Made by a program: the position numbers and the translations under genes. Under the pieces are notes generated by a model, which ran no database searches, was not told the DNA's origin, and was given only the letters and a program-made list of their open reading frames with translations. A stretch of 64,000 bases of DNA from Capra hircus. Its lineage: Eukaryota > Chordata > Mammalia > Artiodactyla > Bovidae. Positions 33,151 through 44,219 of this stretch are shown here, piece by piece. The first letter of the stretch is position 1. Each line of letters opens with the position of its first letter. The DNA is taken from assembly GCF_001704415.2 (NCBI RefSeq), contig NC_030814.1:69743121-69807120 (forward strand), written 5' to 3'.

Positions 33151-34781
33151 TTTGTAAATGTTTTGATGAAAATCAGAACATATATTAAGAAAAATAGCAA
33201 TATAATTTCCAAATTATGTTTAAAAGATTCGAAACTTGCAACAGGATCATTATTCTGGGACTTTGTTCTGGAACCCCATGATCTCACGTGGCATACATCT
33301 GCCAGAGAGTCTTTGGGGGAAATATTCTGTCATCACTGCAGCAAAATCATACATTTATGCTGATCTGCATTAAGTGTTCAGAAAAAAGATAATAAGTAGG
33401 TATGGGTTGAGAGATGGTCCTTGGGTTGATGAAATAGCTTCCCAGAGTCATCCTCCTGTATTAGGGGGCAGGTGGTAGACCTAGGGAACCAGGGCATTTC
33501 TCTAAGAATTTTCAAGGTACAGCACATGCTCAGAGCTCACAGCTCTTGATTGCTCTTATCCTCATCAAGATCTTGTAAAAGAGTTTCAACTATTAATAAG
33601 TTCATGTGTTACAAAAGCCAGCAGCTGATTTCTTGCTCATCCTGTTATGTTGGCAGACCAAGAACAGCTTGCTGCTTGCTGGCAGACATCAAAACAAAGC
33701 AAAAAGCAAAAAAGAGGCATTTTGATTAAGGTAGATTTTTAAATCCTCTAACTAGAAATGGTCAAAAGAAACATAAGCCATAGCTCTGATGGAGGTAATG
33801 CTTTGATCAATCCTTGTCTTAGGAAAAACAAACTGCAAAATCATTTAAAATAAGATTTTTGTAATACTTTGCACATTGTACAAAGCACAGCTCTTTGAAA
33901 AATTGCCACATAAATAAAATTAAAGGATTCAATATGTTGCTAGTGGTATAAACACATATATGGATCATTTTTATAGCAGTATTTAGTGTAACCTGAGAGA
34001 ATGTATTCAGCAGTTCACGCTGAAGTTAATGAGTTTGGGGAATAATGGGTGGGTAAATCTGGGAAACAAGAAAATAGAGATAAGAAGGTTTTCTGAAAAA
34101 ATGATTGCATATTAACAGGGAAGCCTAATTTTATAGTTAAAATAACAAATGTCTAGGGAATTAAAATGCAAATGGTCAAACTATTTGCATGATCAAATTG
34201 TTTGAGCAATTCAGTACTGGCATAGGCTTTAATATTACCTTCCAAATACAGCCTAAAAATGAGGAGAGAAAATAAAATTAACTTTCTCTGAAACATAGAA
34301 CCAGAGGAAGAAGTAAGTATGTAGGTGTTCAACAAGCTCAGTTACAAAGGGATTATGAGCTCATAATACTTACTGAAATGGGGTGACGAAATTCTATCAC
34401 TCTGGAAAATATCATCTCTCCACTTGCTCCCTAGACTGGGGAGTCACTGACAGTAAGCTTCCACCCCCATCCAGGAGTTCCTTTCACATATTACACTGGA
34501 AGGTATTTTAAAATTCTCGAGTTGTCAGGAAACTATCATTAAACCCCTGTAGATTTATTAGTAAGCAAATTATGCTTATGCTATTAAATTGCCTGAGTTC
34601 TTAGGTTTCCTTCTTTTCCCTAGAGATTCAAGAAATGTCTCCCTAGAGATTCAAGGGAAAGAGATCTCGTGACTTTTTTTGGTGGGTACAGAAGAAGGCA
34701 AACAGCATAAGCAATAATTTTATTTCAAATCAATCACTAAAATGACTCAAATTTAATGATGAGAGAGAAATAATTTCTCTT
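33151..34781. other. Unique stretch, nothing recognised
   Basis: About 1.6 kb of AT-rich DNA. A local duplication 'ccctagagattcaag(a/g)ga' occurs twice near 34618-34655. No gene is supported. Confidence 0.5.
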
Positions 34782-35800
34782 AGTTCAGTTCAGTTCAGTC
34801 GCTCAGTCGTGTCCGACTCTTCGCAACCCCGTGAATTGCAGCACGCCAGGCCTCCCTGTCCATCACCATCTCCCGGAGTTCACTCAGATTCACGTCCATC
34901 GAGTCCGTGATGCCATCCAGACAACTCATCCTGGGTCATCCTTCTCCTCCTGCCCCCAATCCCTCCCAGCATCAGAGACTTGTCCAATGAGTCAACTCTT
35001 CGCATGAGGTGGCCAAAGTATTAGAGTTTCAGCTTTAGCATCATTCCTTCCAAAGAAATCCCAGGGCTGATCTCCTTCAGAATGGACTGGTTGGATCTCC
35101 TTGCAGTCCAAGGGACTCTCAAGAGTCTTCTCCAACACCACAGTTCAAAAGCATCAGTTCTTCAGCGCTCAGCCTTCTTCACAGTCCAACTCTCACATCC
35201 ACACATGACTACTGGAAAAACCCTTGACTAGACGGACCTTAGTCAGCAAAGTAATGTTTCTGCTTTTGAATATGCTATCTAGGTTGGTCATAACTTTTCT
35301 TCCAAGGACTAAGCGTCTTTTAATTTCATGGCTGCAGTCACCATCTGCAGTCATTTTGGAGCCCAAAAATATAAAGTCTGACACTGTTTCCACTGTTTCC
35401 CCATCTATTTCCCATGAAGTGATGGGACCAGATGCCATGATCTTCGTTTTCTGAATGTTGAGCTTTAAGCCAACTTTTTCACTCTCCTCTTTTACTTTCA
35501 TCAAGAGGCTTTTGAGTTCCTCTTCACTTTCTGCCATAAGGGTGGTATCATCTGCATATCTGAGGTTATTGATATTTCTCCCGGCAATCTTGATTCCAGC
35601 TTGCGTTTCTTCCAGTCCAGCGTTTCTCATGATGTATTCTGCATATAAGTTAAATAAGCAGGGTGACAATATACAGCCTTGACGTACTCCTTTTCCTATT
35701 TGGAACCAGTGTTCCATGTCCAGTTCTAACTGTTGCTTCCTGACCTGCATACAGATTTCTCAAGAGGCAGGTTAGGTGGTCTGGTATTCCCATCTCTTTA
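34782..35800 (-). mobile_element. BovB antisense arm of a large head-to-head pair
   Basis: From the inverted 3' tail at 34782 to a 5' truncation at 'attcccatctcttta'. The minus frame 35193-35750 keeps the YADD motif. It joins the sense BovB at 35801 with no spacer. A 5-bp deletion near 35220 relative to the sense arm breaks the frame. Confidence 0.94.
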
Positions 35801-37641
35801 GGAGAAAAGGAAAGATATAAGCATCTGAATGCAGAGGTCCAGAGAATAACAAGAAGAGATAAGAAAGCCTTCTTCAGCGATCAATGCAAAGAAATAGAGG
35901 AAAACAACAGAATGGGAAAGACTAGAGATCTCTTCAAGAAAATTAGAGATACCAAGGGAACATTCCATGCAAAGATGGGCTCGATAAAGGACAGAAATGG
36001 TATGGACCTAAAGAAGCAGAAGATATTAAGAAGAGGTGGCAAGAATACACGGAAGAACTGTACAAAAAAGATCTTCAAAACCCAGATAATCATGATGATG
36101 TGATCACTCATCTAGAGCCAGCATCTTGGAATGAGAAGTCAAGCGGGCCTTAGAAAGCATCACTACGAACAAAGCTGGTGGAGGTGATAGAATTCCAGTG
36201 GAGCTGTTTCAAATCCTGAAAGATGATGTTGTGAAAGTGCTGCACTCAATATGCCAGCAAATTTGGAAAACTCAGCAGTGGCCACAGGACTGGAAAAGGT
36301 CAGTTTTCATTCCAATCCCAAAGAAAGGCAGTGCAAAAGAATGCTCAAACTACCGCACGATTGCACTCATCTCACACCCTAGTAAAGTAATGCTCAAAAT
36401 TCTCCAAGCCAGGCTTCAGCAATACATGAACCATGAACACCCTGATGTTCAGGCTGCTTTTAGAAAAGGCGGAGGAACCAGAGATCAAATTGCCAACATC
36501 CGCTTGATCATGGAAAAAGCAAGAGAGTTCCAGAAAAACATCTATTTCTGCTTGATTGACTATGCCAAAGCCTTTGACTGTGTGGATCACAATAAACTGT
36601 GGAAAATTCTGAAAGAGACGGGAATACCAGACCACCTAACCTGCCTCTTGAGAAATCTGTATGCAGGTCAGGAAGCAACAGTTAGAACTGGACATGGAAC
36701 AACAGACTGGTTCCAAATAGGAAAAGGAGTATGTCGAGGCTGTATATTGTCACCCTGCTTATTTAACTTATATGCAGAATACATCATGAGAAATGCTGGA
36801 CTGGAAGAAACGCAAGCTAGAATCAAGATTGCCGGGAGAAATATCAATAACCTCAGATATGCAGATGACACCACTCTTATGGCAGAAAGTGAAGAGGAAC
36901 TCAAAAGCCTCTTGATGAAAGTAGAAGAGGAGAGTGAAAAAGTTGGCTTAAAGCTCAACATTCAGAAAACGAAGATCATGGCCTCCGGTCCCATCACTTC
37001 ATGGGAAATAGATGGGGAAACAGTGGAAACAGTGTCAGACTTTATATTTTTGGGCTCCAAAATGACTGCAGATGGTGACTGCAGCCATGAAATTAAAAGA
37101 CGCTTAGTCCTTGGAAGAAAAGTTATGACCAACCTAGATAGCATATTCAAAAGCAGAAACATTACTTTGCTGACTAAGGTCCGTCTAGTCAAGGCTAGGG
37201 TTTTTCCAGTAGTCACGTGTGGATGTGAGAGTTGGACTGTGAAGAAGGCTGAGCGCTGAAGAACTGATGCTTTTGAACTGTGGTGTTGGAGAAGACTCTT
37301 GAGAGTCCCTTGGACTGCAAGGAGATCCAACCAGTCCATTCTGAAGGAGATCAACCCTGGGATTTCTTTGGAAGGAATGATGCTAAAGCTGAAACTCCAA
37401 TACTTTGGCCACCTCATGCGAAGAGTTGACTCATTGGACAAGTCTCTGATGCTAGGAGGGATTTGGGGGCAGGAGGAGAAGGGGACGACAGAGGATGAGA
37501 TGGCTGGATAACATCACTGACTTGATGGACACGAGTCTGAGTGTACTCCGGGAGTTGATGATGGACAGGGAGGCCTGGCGTGCTGCGATTCATGGGGTTG
37601 CGAAGAGTCGGACACAACTGAGCGACTGAACTGAACTGAGC
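35801..37641 (+). mobile_element. BovB sense arm of a large head-to-head pair (longest BovB here)
   Basis: About 1.84 kb, from the region between endonuclease and RT (ERYKHLNAEVQR frame at 35810) through the RT and C-terminal region to the 3' tail (gactgaactgaactgag). Its last ~1 kb is an inverted repeat of 34782-35800. Confidence 0.94.
36198..37259 (+). pseudogene. BovB ORF remnant covering the RT domain, 353 codons
   Basis: Longest frame in the window. It starts in the pre-RT region (LHSICQQIWKTQQWPQDWKR), contains the palm blocks (FCLIDYAKAFDCVDHNKLW and LRYADDTTLM with the catalytic YADD) and the later thumb-like region. It ends at a TGA in place of the CGA-type codon of the usual KKAECRRIDA block. 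The endonuclease domain is missing. The second RT block reads GVCRGC rather than the usual GVRQGC, and the terminal ~130 residues are lost after the stop. Not a host gene and not competent. Confidence 0.88.
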
Positions 37642-37690
37642 AGAGGAGCCTAGCAGGCTACAGTCCATAGCGTCACAACTTAGCATAGCA
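37642..37690 (+). mobile_element. BovA scrap, sense
   Basis: About 49 bp of SINE body (gcagaggagcctagcaggct) directly abutting the BovB 3' tail. Confidence 0.65.
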
Positions 37691-38170
37691 CATCCTTATG
37701 CTCTCAGATTTCAGTTACTTGCATCTGATTCTGTGTGATCTCACAGGAATTCAGGGCAGGAACCAGAGCACAAACAGTCCTTTTCATGAGAAAAAGAACT
37801 TGTAAAAACACAAGATACTTCTCACATAATATACTTTTCTATTAATGTTTCTCCTTCCCTACCGGCTGGTTTCCTTTACTTATTCCTCTGGCCCACCCAA
37901 GTACCATCCTAACAAATACATATCCCATGTTGCTAATCTCACTCTTATCTCTGATTGACTTTTTTCTGCATCATAATTTGTCTGCTTCAGCACTTATTCA
38001 CTGCTATATTAGTTCCTCAAATTCTTAATTCTAAATGTACATGAAAATAGTAAGAATGTTTAAGCTCAGATCATTTTTCAGGCCACATCATATCTCCAAG
38101 AGGCTGCTAGCTAGGAGTTCATCAATCTAAACCTGGGTTCATGTTCATTCTTTGTTCAGAGCTGTGAGTA
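37691..38170. other. Unique spacer
   Basis: Nothing recognised. Confidence 0.5.
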
Positions 38171-38171
38171 A

Positions 38172-38336
38172 AGCCCTGTGGTGCTAGGATAAAGAACCCA
38201 GCTGCCAATGCAGGAGACATAAGATATGTGTATTCGATCCCTAGGCCAGGAAGATCCCCTGAAGAGGGCATGACAACCCCGTATTTATGCATGGAGAACG
38301 CCATGGGCAGAGGAGCCTAGCAGGCCACAGAGTCAA
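38172..38336 (+). mobile_element. Diverged Bov-tA SINE, sense
   Basis: tRNA-type head with 'gccaatgcaggagacataag', then a BovA-like body ending 'gaggagcctagcaggccac'. Confidence 0.75.
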
Positions 38337-38525
38337 GAGCATGAACTCTGGAGCTAGATACTCTGGAACATGGCCCTGGCTCCAGATTTTACAAGCTGTG
38401 TGACTTATGCTATGCTTCTCTTCTCCATGTCTTCTCAAGGTAGTTTTAAGGATCTAAGTGAGTAATAGAAGGCAAAATGTTTGAGTGCCTGGAAAATAGT
38501 AAACACTAGTCAGGTGTTAGATATT
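38337..38525 (+). mobile_element. MIR SINE, sense
   Basis: The order of blocks follows MIR: 'tctggagctaga', 'acaagctgtgtgactta', 'gtgcctggaaaatagtaaac'. Ancient mammalian SINE. Confidence 0.65.
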
Positions 38526-38639
38526 GTTCATTGTCAGAGACTGATCATTTTAAATCAAATTCCTGTTATTTGCTTTACATGTTGACCAAGCCACTCTCTG
38601 ATAATTTTGCTTCATCATTTAACTTCCCAAAAGGAATAA

Positions 38640-38860
38640 AGTCTACACTGGAAAAGACCCTGATGCTGGGAAAAATTGAGGGCAGGAGGACAAGGAGGAG
38701 ACAGAGGATGAGATGGTTGCAAGGCATCACTGACTCAGTGGACATGAACTTGAGCAAACCCTGTGACATAGTGGAGGACAGGGAAGTCCAGCATGCTGCA
38801 GTCCATGGGAATACAAAGAGCTGGACATGAATTAGCAACTGAAAAACAAAAACAAAGTGG
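38640..38860 (+). mobile_element. BovB 3' fragment, sense
   Basis: Older copy from 'ctggaaaagaccctgatgct' to a tail 'gcaactgaaaaacaaaaac'. Confidence 0.85.
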
Positions 38861-39467
38861 CAGGAAAGAGAGTTTTCTCTCATCATTAAGCAGCACACTG
38901 CTATTCTGGTATGATATACTAGGGCTTTTATTAAGTTGATAGAAGTGATTGAAGTGAATCTGCATCTCTGAGCCTGCATAGTCTCATAGACTACAAGTCA
39001 CTATGGAGGTCCAAAGGGTATTCTGTAAGGTGGGATCTCAGTCCTTAAATCACAGCACACTCCAATGCAAATCCAAACATGTGGTGTATTTGCTGCTGCC
39101 AAGAGAGTTTTCCTCCAGCAAAAGTTTATCTTACTAATATATTTTTTTTTAACTTGAAAACTTTGTATCCATGATTTAGGACTATTTACAGGCAATCTTA
39201 CTCTACCTGTACTGCCATAAAGAAACTCTCTCTCAGGGGAAATGTCTATTTCCATATGCTACTACATTTTTTCTGCTCTTTTCAAATACTTTTTACAGAT
39301 TTTCAGAATCCTACAATTTCTAGCTATTCTAATTCAACTCTCGGGTCAAACATTTTATCACTATTTGATTTCCTCTCTTCCTCATTTTATTTTTTTTATA
39401 TTTTCTTATATTAGTAGTTTATTCCAATTTATTTCCAAATGATGTTATTTTGGCTGAACATCTCTGT
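38861..39467. other. Unique stretch
   Basis: About 600 bp, nothing recognised. Confidence 0.5.
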
Positions 39468-39609
39468 GACAACCTAGAGGGGTGAAATAGGAGGGTGAGA
39501 GGGAGGGGATATATGTATACATATGGCTGATTCATGACGTAGTACAGCAGAAACTAATGCAACATTACAAAGCAATTACATCCCAACAACAACAACAAAA
39601 AAAAAAAGA
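39468..39609 (+). mobile_element. L1 3' terminus, sense
   Basis: 'atatggctgattcatgacgt', 'acagcagaaactaatgcaac' and an A-rich (CAA)n/A tail. Confidence 0.85.
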
Positions 39610-40129
39610 ATCAGTTTCCTAAGTCCCTAAAGAGACAGTACAGAAATCACAGGCCAATTTATGGATGGACAAATTGATTTCCCACTCCATCTCCTGAAAC
39701 TTCCTTTCACCATTAACTATATACAAGAATGAGGTTTTGTTGAAACAGAATCTTTCCACTGCTGCAGTGTCAATGCCAGGACAAATGTCACATTTCTGAG
39801 TGGAGTTATACTCAAAGAGGTGAGTGAATGGGCTTCCTACAACTATATCATTTTATTTGATTTCCTTAAAATTTCTGGAGTATATATGTGTTTGTGTATT
39901 TATAAAGTACTTGTTGACCCACTGAAATTTATCACAGTAATATTATGACTACAGGAGGTTTTAGGCAAAAGAATAAACCCTTTTGGGAAATTATGTTCAC
40001 AGCTGTTGCCAGAGCCCCAGTTGAGGTAAACAGGAAATACACTCATTTTATCTGTGTGTGTTAGGGGAAGCACACTGACTGAAACCACCCAGCCTGGCCA
40101 GGCACCATAGTCACCATTTGCATGAGTTG
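39610..40129. other. Unique stretch
   Basis: Nothing recognised apart from ordinary AT-rich DNA. Confidence 0.5.
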
Positions 40130-40500
40130 TTTTACCACAGGTCCTGGTAAGGAACACGGAACTAATAAGCCACCACCAACCGGAAGACTTCAGGACAGGT
40201 CAAAAGGAGACACCACGTGTCTGACTACCTCCCAGAATCCTTCTCGCTGGCATCCATCTTGGCTGAACAAGGCGTGCACCACCAGAACTCTGAATCAGAA
40301 TGATTGGCTAAAGACAACCTGGAAACTAATCCCATCCCTGTAAAACCCGAGACTGTGAGGCACATGGCAGAGCAGTTCTCCTGGGTTCCCTTACCCTCCT
40401 GCTCTCCACCCAGGTGCCCTTTCCAGTAAAATCTCTCACTTTGTCAGCACGTGTCTCCTTGGACAATTCATTCCGAGTGAATGAATCACAGAGATGCAAC
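40130..40500 (+). mobile_element. Probable ERV1-type solo LTR fragment
   Basis: The composition switches to C-rich. A TATA-like 'tgtaaaaccc' at about 40340 is followed by 'tgccctttccagtaaaatct', resembling the poly(A)-signal region, and a 'gtctccttggacaattcatt' U5-like end, the layout of gammaretrovirus-like LTRs. No internal retroviral genes lie nearby. Old and inactive. Confidence 0.55.
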
Positions 40501-41401
40501 AAGGAGAAGAAGAAAAAAGAAAAGGACTGGCATTGGGGGAAATAAACCAAATTTCTTCAACACTTTATTTCCAAGACAATGTGCCCTGTGGGTGATTTCT
40601 TAGTCTTAAAATGAAAACTTAAATATTCTGTTTTAGCAAATAGGCCACATTTGGCTACTAGATAGTCAAAATTTTAACTTTGTAGAACCCAGATTCACAG
40701 GAGGGAAATTATGAAATGGACAAACTCAATGGGAAATAGAAAATGCTTAACAGATATTAAGTACTAAATTGGGTACTCTTTTGCCTTGTAATTCTAAGCA
40801 AATTCCTTAGCTTCCCTGTGTTTTGTCACGTAATTTGCTTCCATATGTCTGTGATCATTTACATAATACAGGAAGATTACAGAAGCAAATAAGTTTTACT
40901 TTATTCCTAATATCTCCTAGATGTATATTTGAATGACTTGGAAATAGTTTTTCCATTTCCATCTGGATATTTTGTTATGGCAGATTTGACTTCTTTCATA
41001 GTCTATGAATCCACTGTCACCATAATCCCAACAGCCTGAACTTGTATTGTCCATTAACAATATAGAATCATAACACTTATCCTGAGTCTTCACCCTGAGA
41101 CCTCACATTTAGCACTAGGGTGCTAACTTATACAGCAAAGTTCTCTGAGAGTTTATAAAGGACCCTATTTACTTAATATAAAATAAGCAAGCAAGGGGTG
41201 TTTCCTATAACTAAAAGAAAGCATTTTTCACCTTGCAGATATTCACTGAAAATACTAAAGTCAGTTTTTGCTAAAAAAAAAAATTTTAAATAACAAAATT
41301 GAATCTATTCCAAAAGGAATAGATTCCCAATGACTGTAAATATTATTGAGAGGCCGTTTACCTCACATTTGTCATCTCTAACCTTATTTAATCTCTATTG
41401 T
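40501..41401. other. Unique stretch
   Basis: About 900 bp. A short palindrome 'attctattccaaaaggaatagat' type arrangement is present near 41304-41328. No gene. Confidence 0.5.
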
Positions 41402-41540
41402 TCTTAGTCACTCAGTCATGTCCAACTCTTTGTGGCTCCATGGACGGTAGCCCACCAAGCTCCTCTGCCCACTAGGCTCCTCTGTCCATGACATTTCCCA
41501 GGCAGGAATACTGTAGTGGGTTGCCATTTCCCTCTCCATT
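41402..41540 (-). mobile_element. BovA fragment, antisense
   Basis: 'ttagtcactcagtcatgtcc' to 'gtgggttgccatttccctct'. It contains a partial internal repetition of the 'ctcctctg' block. Confidence 0.85.
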
Positions 41541-41544
41541 AACC

Positions 41545-41655
41545 TCTGCTACAGTCTTGTAAAATTAGGATTATTTACCCTATATGATACAGATGAAAAA
41601 CCCTAGACTCCAAGATATAACTGGTAAGAGGATAAACCAGTTCCAAGCACAGATA
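41545..41655 (-). mobile_element. Possible MIR fragment, antisense
   Basis: 'gtaaaattaggattatttac' followed by 'cagatgaaaaaccctagact' follows the MIR order in antisense. Weak. Confidence 0.4.
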
Positions 41656-42679
41656 TGGGTGATATCATCTCCTGTATCTGCTTTGTAGCATCATTCATGC
41701 CCAGTGAAGGTGGCCAAACATTCAAAATGCTCTAGGAGGATTTCTGGTTGATGTAAGAAGTTGGATTTAGGGTATTTCTAAATAACAATGATTTCCAAAT
41801 TTGGCTGTCATCAGTAACATCTAGAGAACTTTTTAATAACAGAAATGCCTAGACCCCACACTTGGAGTTTCAACTACAAGAAATCTAATGAGTTCTTACA
41901 AAACCAAGTTGTGGTAATACTGCTCTTAGTAACTTCCAGCCCCAATAACTTTGGCCACCAAAAAAATTTTTTGAGGTGGTAATAATCAATCTGACTATAA
42001 AACAGCTTTTTTAAAAAAGAAATATTTGCAACTGTTTAAAGTAGCCTGCTAAAGATTCCAAAGTGTTTCATTCTAATAGTTTCCTCTTGCTCTATTCTCT
42101 ACAAAGTCTTGAATGCCTAAATCTACTCAACTATCTTGTAAATGCTTTGGCTATGAGATAAGGTCAAGGAAAAGTACAAATGACCACCAAAAAAAAAAAA
42201 AAACAATCTTCCTTCCTTTTCAAAAAGCAAATCAAAGAACACTCCTTAGTTGTAGAGAACTAACATATATCTAAGACAGCATACTATGATTTTACTGATG
42301 CTGACTCAACCCTCTCTGAAAAAACACTGTCATCATAAATAAAAGAGCTTCAAGAGGAAGCCATTCATGTTGTCTCATTTTTATTTGACATCTCATGACG
42401 TCGTCTGCAGACTGTGTGATCTGAATTCATTCTACATATCCCCTGCAGTTCTAAATAAAGCCCAAAGATGGATAAAATGCAAATGCACTAAAGATCTTCT
42501 AAAGTAGACACCTTTAAACAGAAGAAAGGCACTTCACATCCAGAGAGCAGAGCATGGGGTCAAACTCAAAAGCCCATTGTGCCTATCCATGTTCCCTTCA
42601 CTCTTTACATATTAGTTTTCCACACAGTTAAGATATATGTAAGACAGCAGAACACCAAAGTATTATTCCAAAATTTCTC
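41656..42679. other. 3' flank of the second receptor gene
   Basis: Unique sequence. On the minus strand an AATAAA occurs at 42385-42380, about 295 bp past the stop codon, and could be the poly(A) signal. A 15-base A-run is at 42189-42203. Confidence 0.4.
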
Positions 42680-43624
42680 TTAGGTTTCCTTATTCTCTTT
42701 CTCCCACCCCAAGAGTTTCCTCATTGCCCCTTTCACATCTTTGTTCCTTAAAGTATAGATGAGAGGGTTGACACTGGGAGTGACAATGGTATAGAAGAGA
42801 GTGAGGAACTTGCCCTGATCTTGGGAGTAGCTGTTGGCTGGCTGCAGGTACATGTAAATGATGGTTCCATAGAAGAGAATGACCACTGTTAGGTGAGATG
42901 AGCAGGTGTTGAAAGCCTTCTTGCGCCCTGCTGCTGACTTGATCCTCAGCACAGCAGCAGTGATCATGCCATAGGAGATGAGGATCAGAGAAAGGGGTAC
43001 CAGGAGAAGAGCAACCCCCAGGACAAAGGCAAATGCTTCCACCAGCATTGTGTCTTCACAGGATATGGCAATAAGAGCAGGCATCTCACACAGAAAGTGG
43101 TCCACTTCGCAACGCCCACATCGGGACAGGTGCATCGTCTGGGGACACATAACAAAGGAGTTTAGAAAGCCACAGCACCAGGCCACAGTCACCAGTTGCA
43201 GGCAGAGATGTGAGTGCATGACCGCAGTGTAGTGCAGTGGCCGGCAGACAGCCACATAGCGGTCGTAGGACATGACAGCTAGGAGAACACACTCAGTTGA
43301 GCCCAACACCATATAGATATAGAGTTGGGCCACACAGCCATGGTAGGTGATGGTCTTCTCTGGACCCCAAAGGTTCCACAGCAGCTGGGGAACAATGCTC
43401 GTTGTAAAGCAGAGGTCCAAGAAAGATAGGTTCCCAAGAAAGAAGTACATGGGTGTGTGGAGCCTGGAGTCCACAACAGACAAGAGAATGATGGCTGTGT
43501 TGCCCGCTAGAGTCAGGATGTAGAAGATCAAGATAAAAGCAAAGAGAATTATTTCCAGTTGAGGCCGGTCAGAAAAGCCCACCAAGATGAATGCCTGATG
43601 GTAGCTGTCATTGTCCCTTCCCAT
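42680..43624 (-). CDS. Olfactory receptor, class II, family 2-like, 314 aa, intact
   Basis: Odorant-sensing GPCR, single intact coding exon; ligand unknown. Residues counted from the ATG at 43624: N-glycosylation site NDS at 5-7, LHTPMYFFLG at 55-64, cysteines at 97 and 179, MSYDRYVAVC at 118-127 with a normal DRY, an SY pair at 217-218, KAFNTCSSH at 236-244 and NPLIY at 286-290. The frame can be extended three codons upstream to a GTG at 43633, but the ATG at 43624 gives the usual N-terminus. It aligns without gaps to the receptor at 27165 from the start to the 'MRK(V/L)LG' end, with roughly 60% identity by eye, so the two are cluster paralogs rather than a recent duplicate pair. The IKSAAGRKKAF and GSTECVLLAVM motifs fit OR family 2. 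No exact ortholog is claimed. No stop, frameshift or missing motif suggests loss of function. Confidence 0.96.
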   Translation of the reverse strand: MGRDNDSYHQAFILVGFSDRPQLEIILFAFILIFYILTLAGNTAIILLSVVDSRLHTPMYFFLGNLSFLDLCFTTSIVPQLLWNLWGPEKTITYHGCVAQLYIYMVLGSTECVLLAVMSYDRYVAVCRPLHYTAVMHSHLCLQLVTVAWCCGFLNSFVMCPQTMHLSRCGRCEVDHFLCEMPALIAISCEDTMLVEAFAFVLGVALLLVPLSLILISYGMITAAVLRIKSAAGRKKAFNTCSSHLTVVILFYGTIIYMYLQPANSYSQDQGKFLTLFYTIVTPSVNPLIYTLRNKDVKGAMRKLLGWEKENKET

Positions 43625-43986
43625 AATCTTCACCAGTTGTTATGGAGACACAGAGAAAAGAATTAGGTAAGATAGCAGGTGAAGACTACCCAACACTCTC
43701 CAATTTCCACTTATGGGTCTGTGAATTTTGGAAGGTCATTTGCCCTTCCATTACTTTTTTAGCATACACTTATGGATATATTTCTTATGCAAAGCAGTGT
43801 GCTTGATACTGCTGAAGATTAAAGGGTGAATTGACTTGGGAGTTGTTCTCCCTAGTGAATAATATATGCAAATAATGACAAAGAAAGGAGAAAGTGGAAG
43901 TTCTCTAAAAGAAAACTTGTTTAAAAGCTGAGTGTTTTGCAAGTTATTTCCAGTTGATCAGGAAAGAACTTATAGAAGTGTGTATA
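43625..43986. other. 5' flank of the second receptor gene
   Basis: On the minus strand a pyrimidine run (ttcttttctctgtgtctcc) ends about 20 bases before the ATG, a plausible splice-acceptor tract for the coding exon. Upstream exons cannot be placed. Confidence 0.35.
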
Positions 43987-43995
43987 TTACAAGAA

Positions 43996-44210
43996 GGGCT
44001 TCCCAGTTGGCGCAGTGGTAAAGAATCGGCCTGCCAATGCAGGAGATGCAAGAGACACAGGGTTGATCCCTGGGTCAGGAACAAGCGTTGGAGTAGGAAG
44101 TGAAAACCACTCCAGTATTCTTACCTGGAAAATTCCATGTACAGAGGAACCTGGCAGGCTGCAGTCCATAGAGTCACAAAGAGTCAAACAAAACTAAGCA
44201 CACATACACA
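43996..44210 (+). mobile_element. Bov-tA SINE, sense, with TSD
   Basis: 'gggcttcccagttggcgcag' head and BovA body. TSD ttacaagaa at 43987-43995 and ttgcaagaa at 44211-44219. It lies about 370 bp upstream of the second receptor ATG. Confidence 0.9.
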
Positions 44211-44219
44211 TTGCAAGAA

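Noticed and set aside
36198..37259. 353-codon frame as a host gene
   Set aside because: It is BovB reverse transcriptase, truncated and ended by a premature stop.
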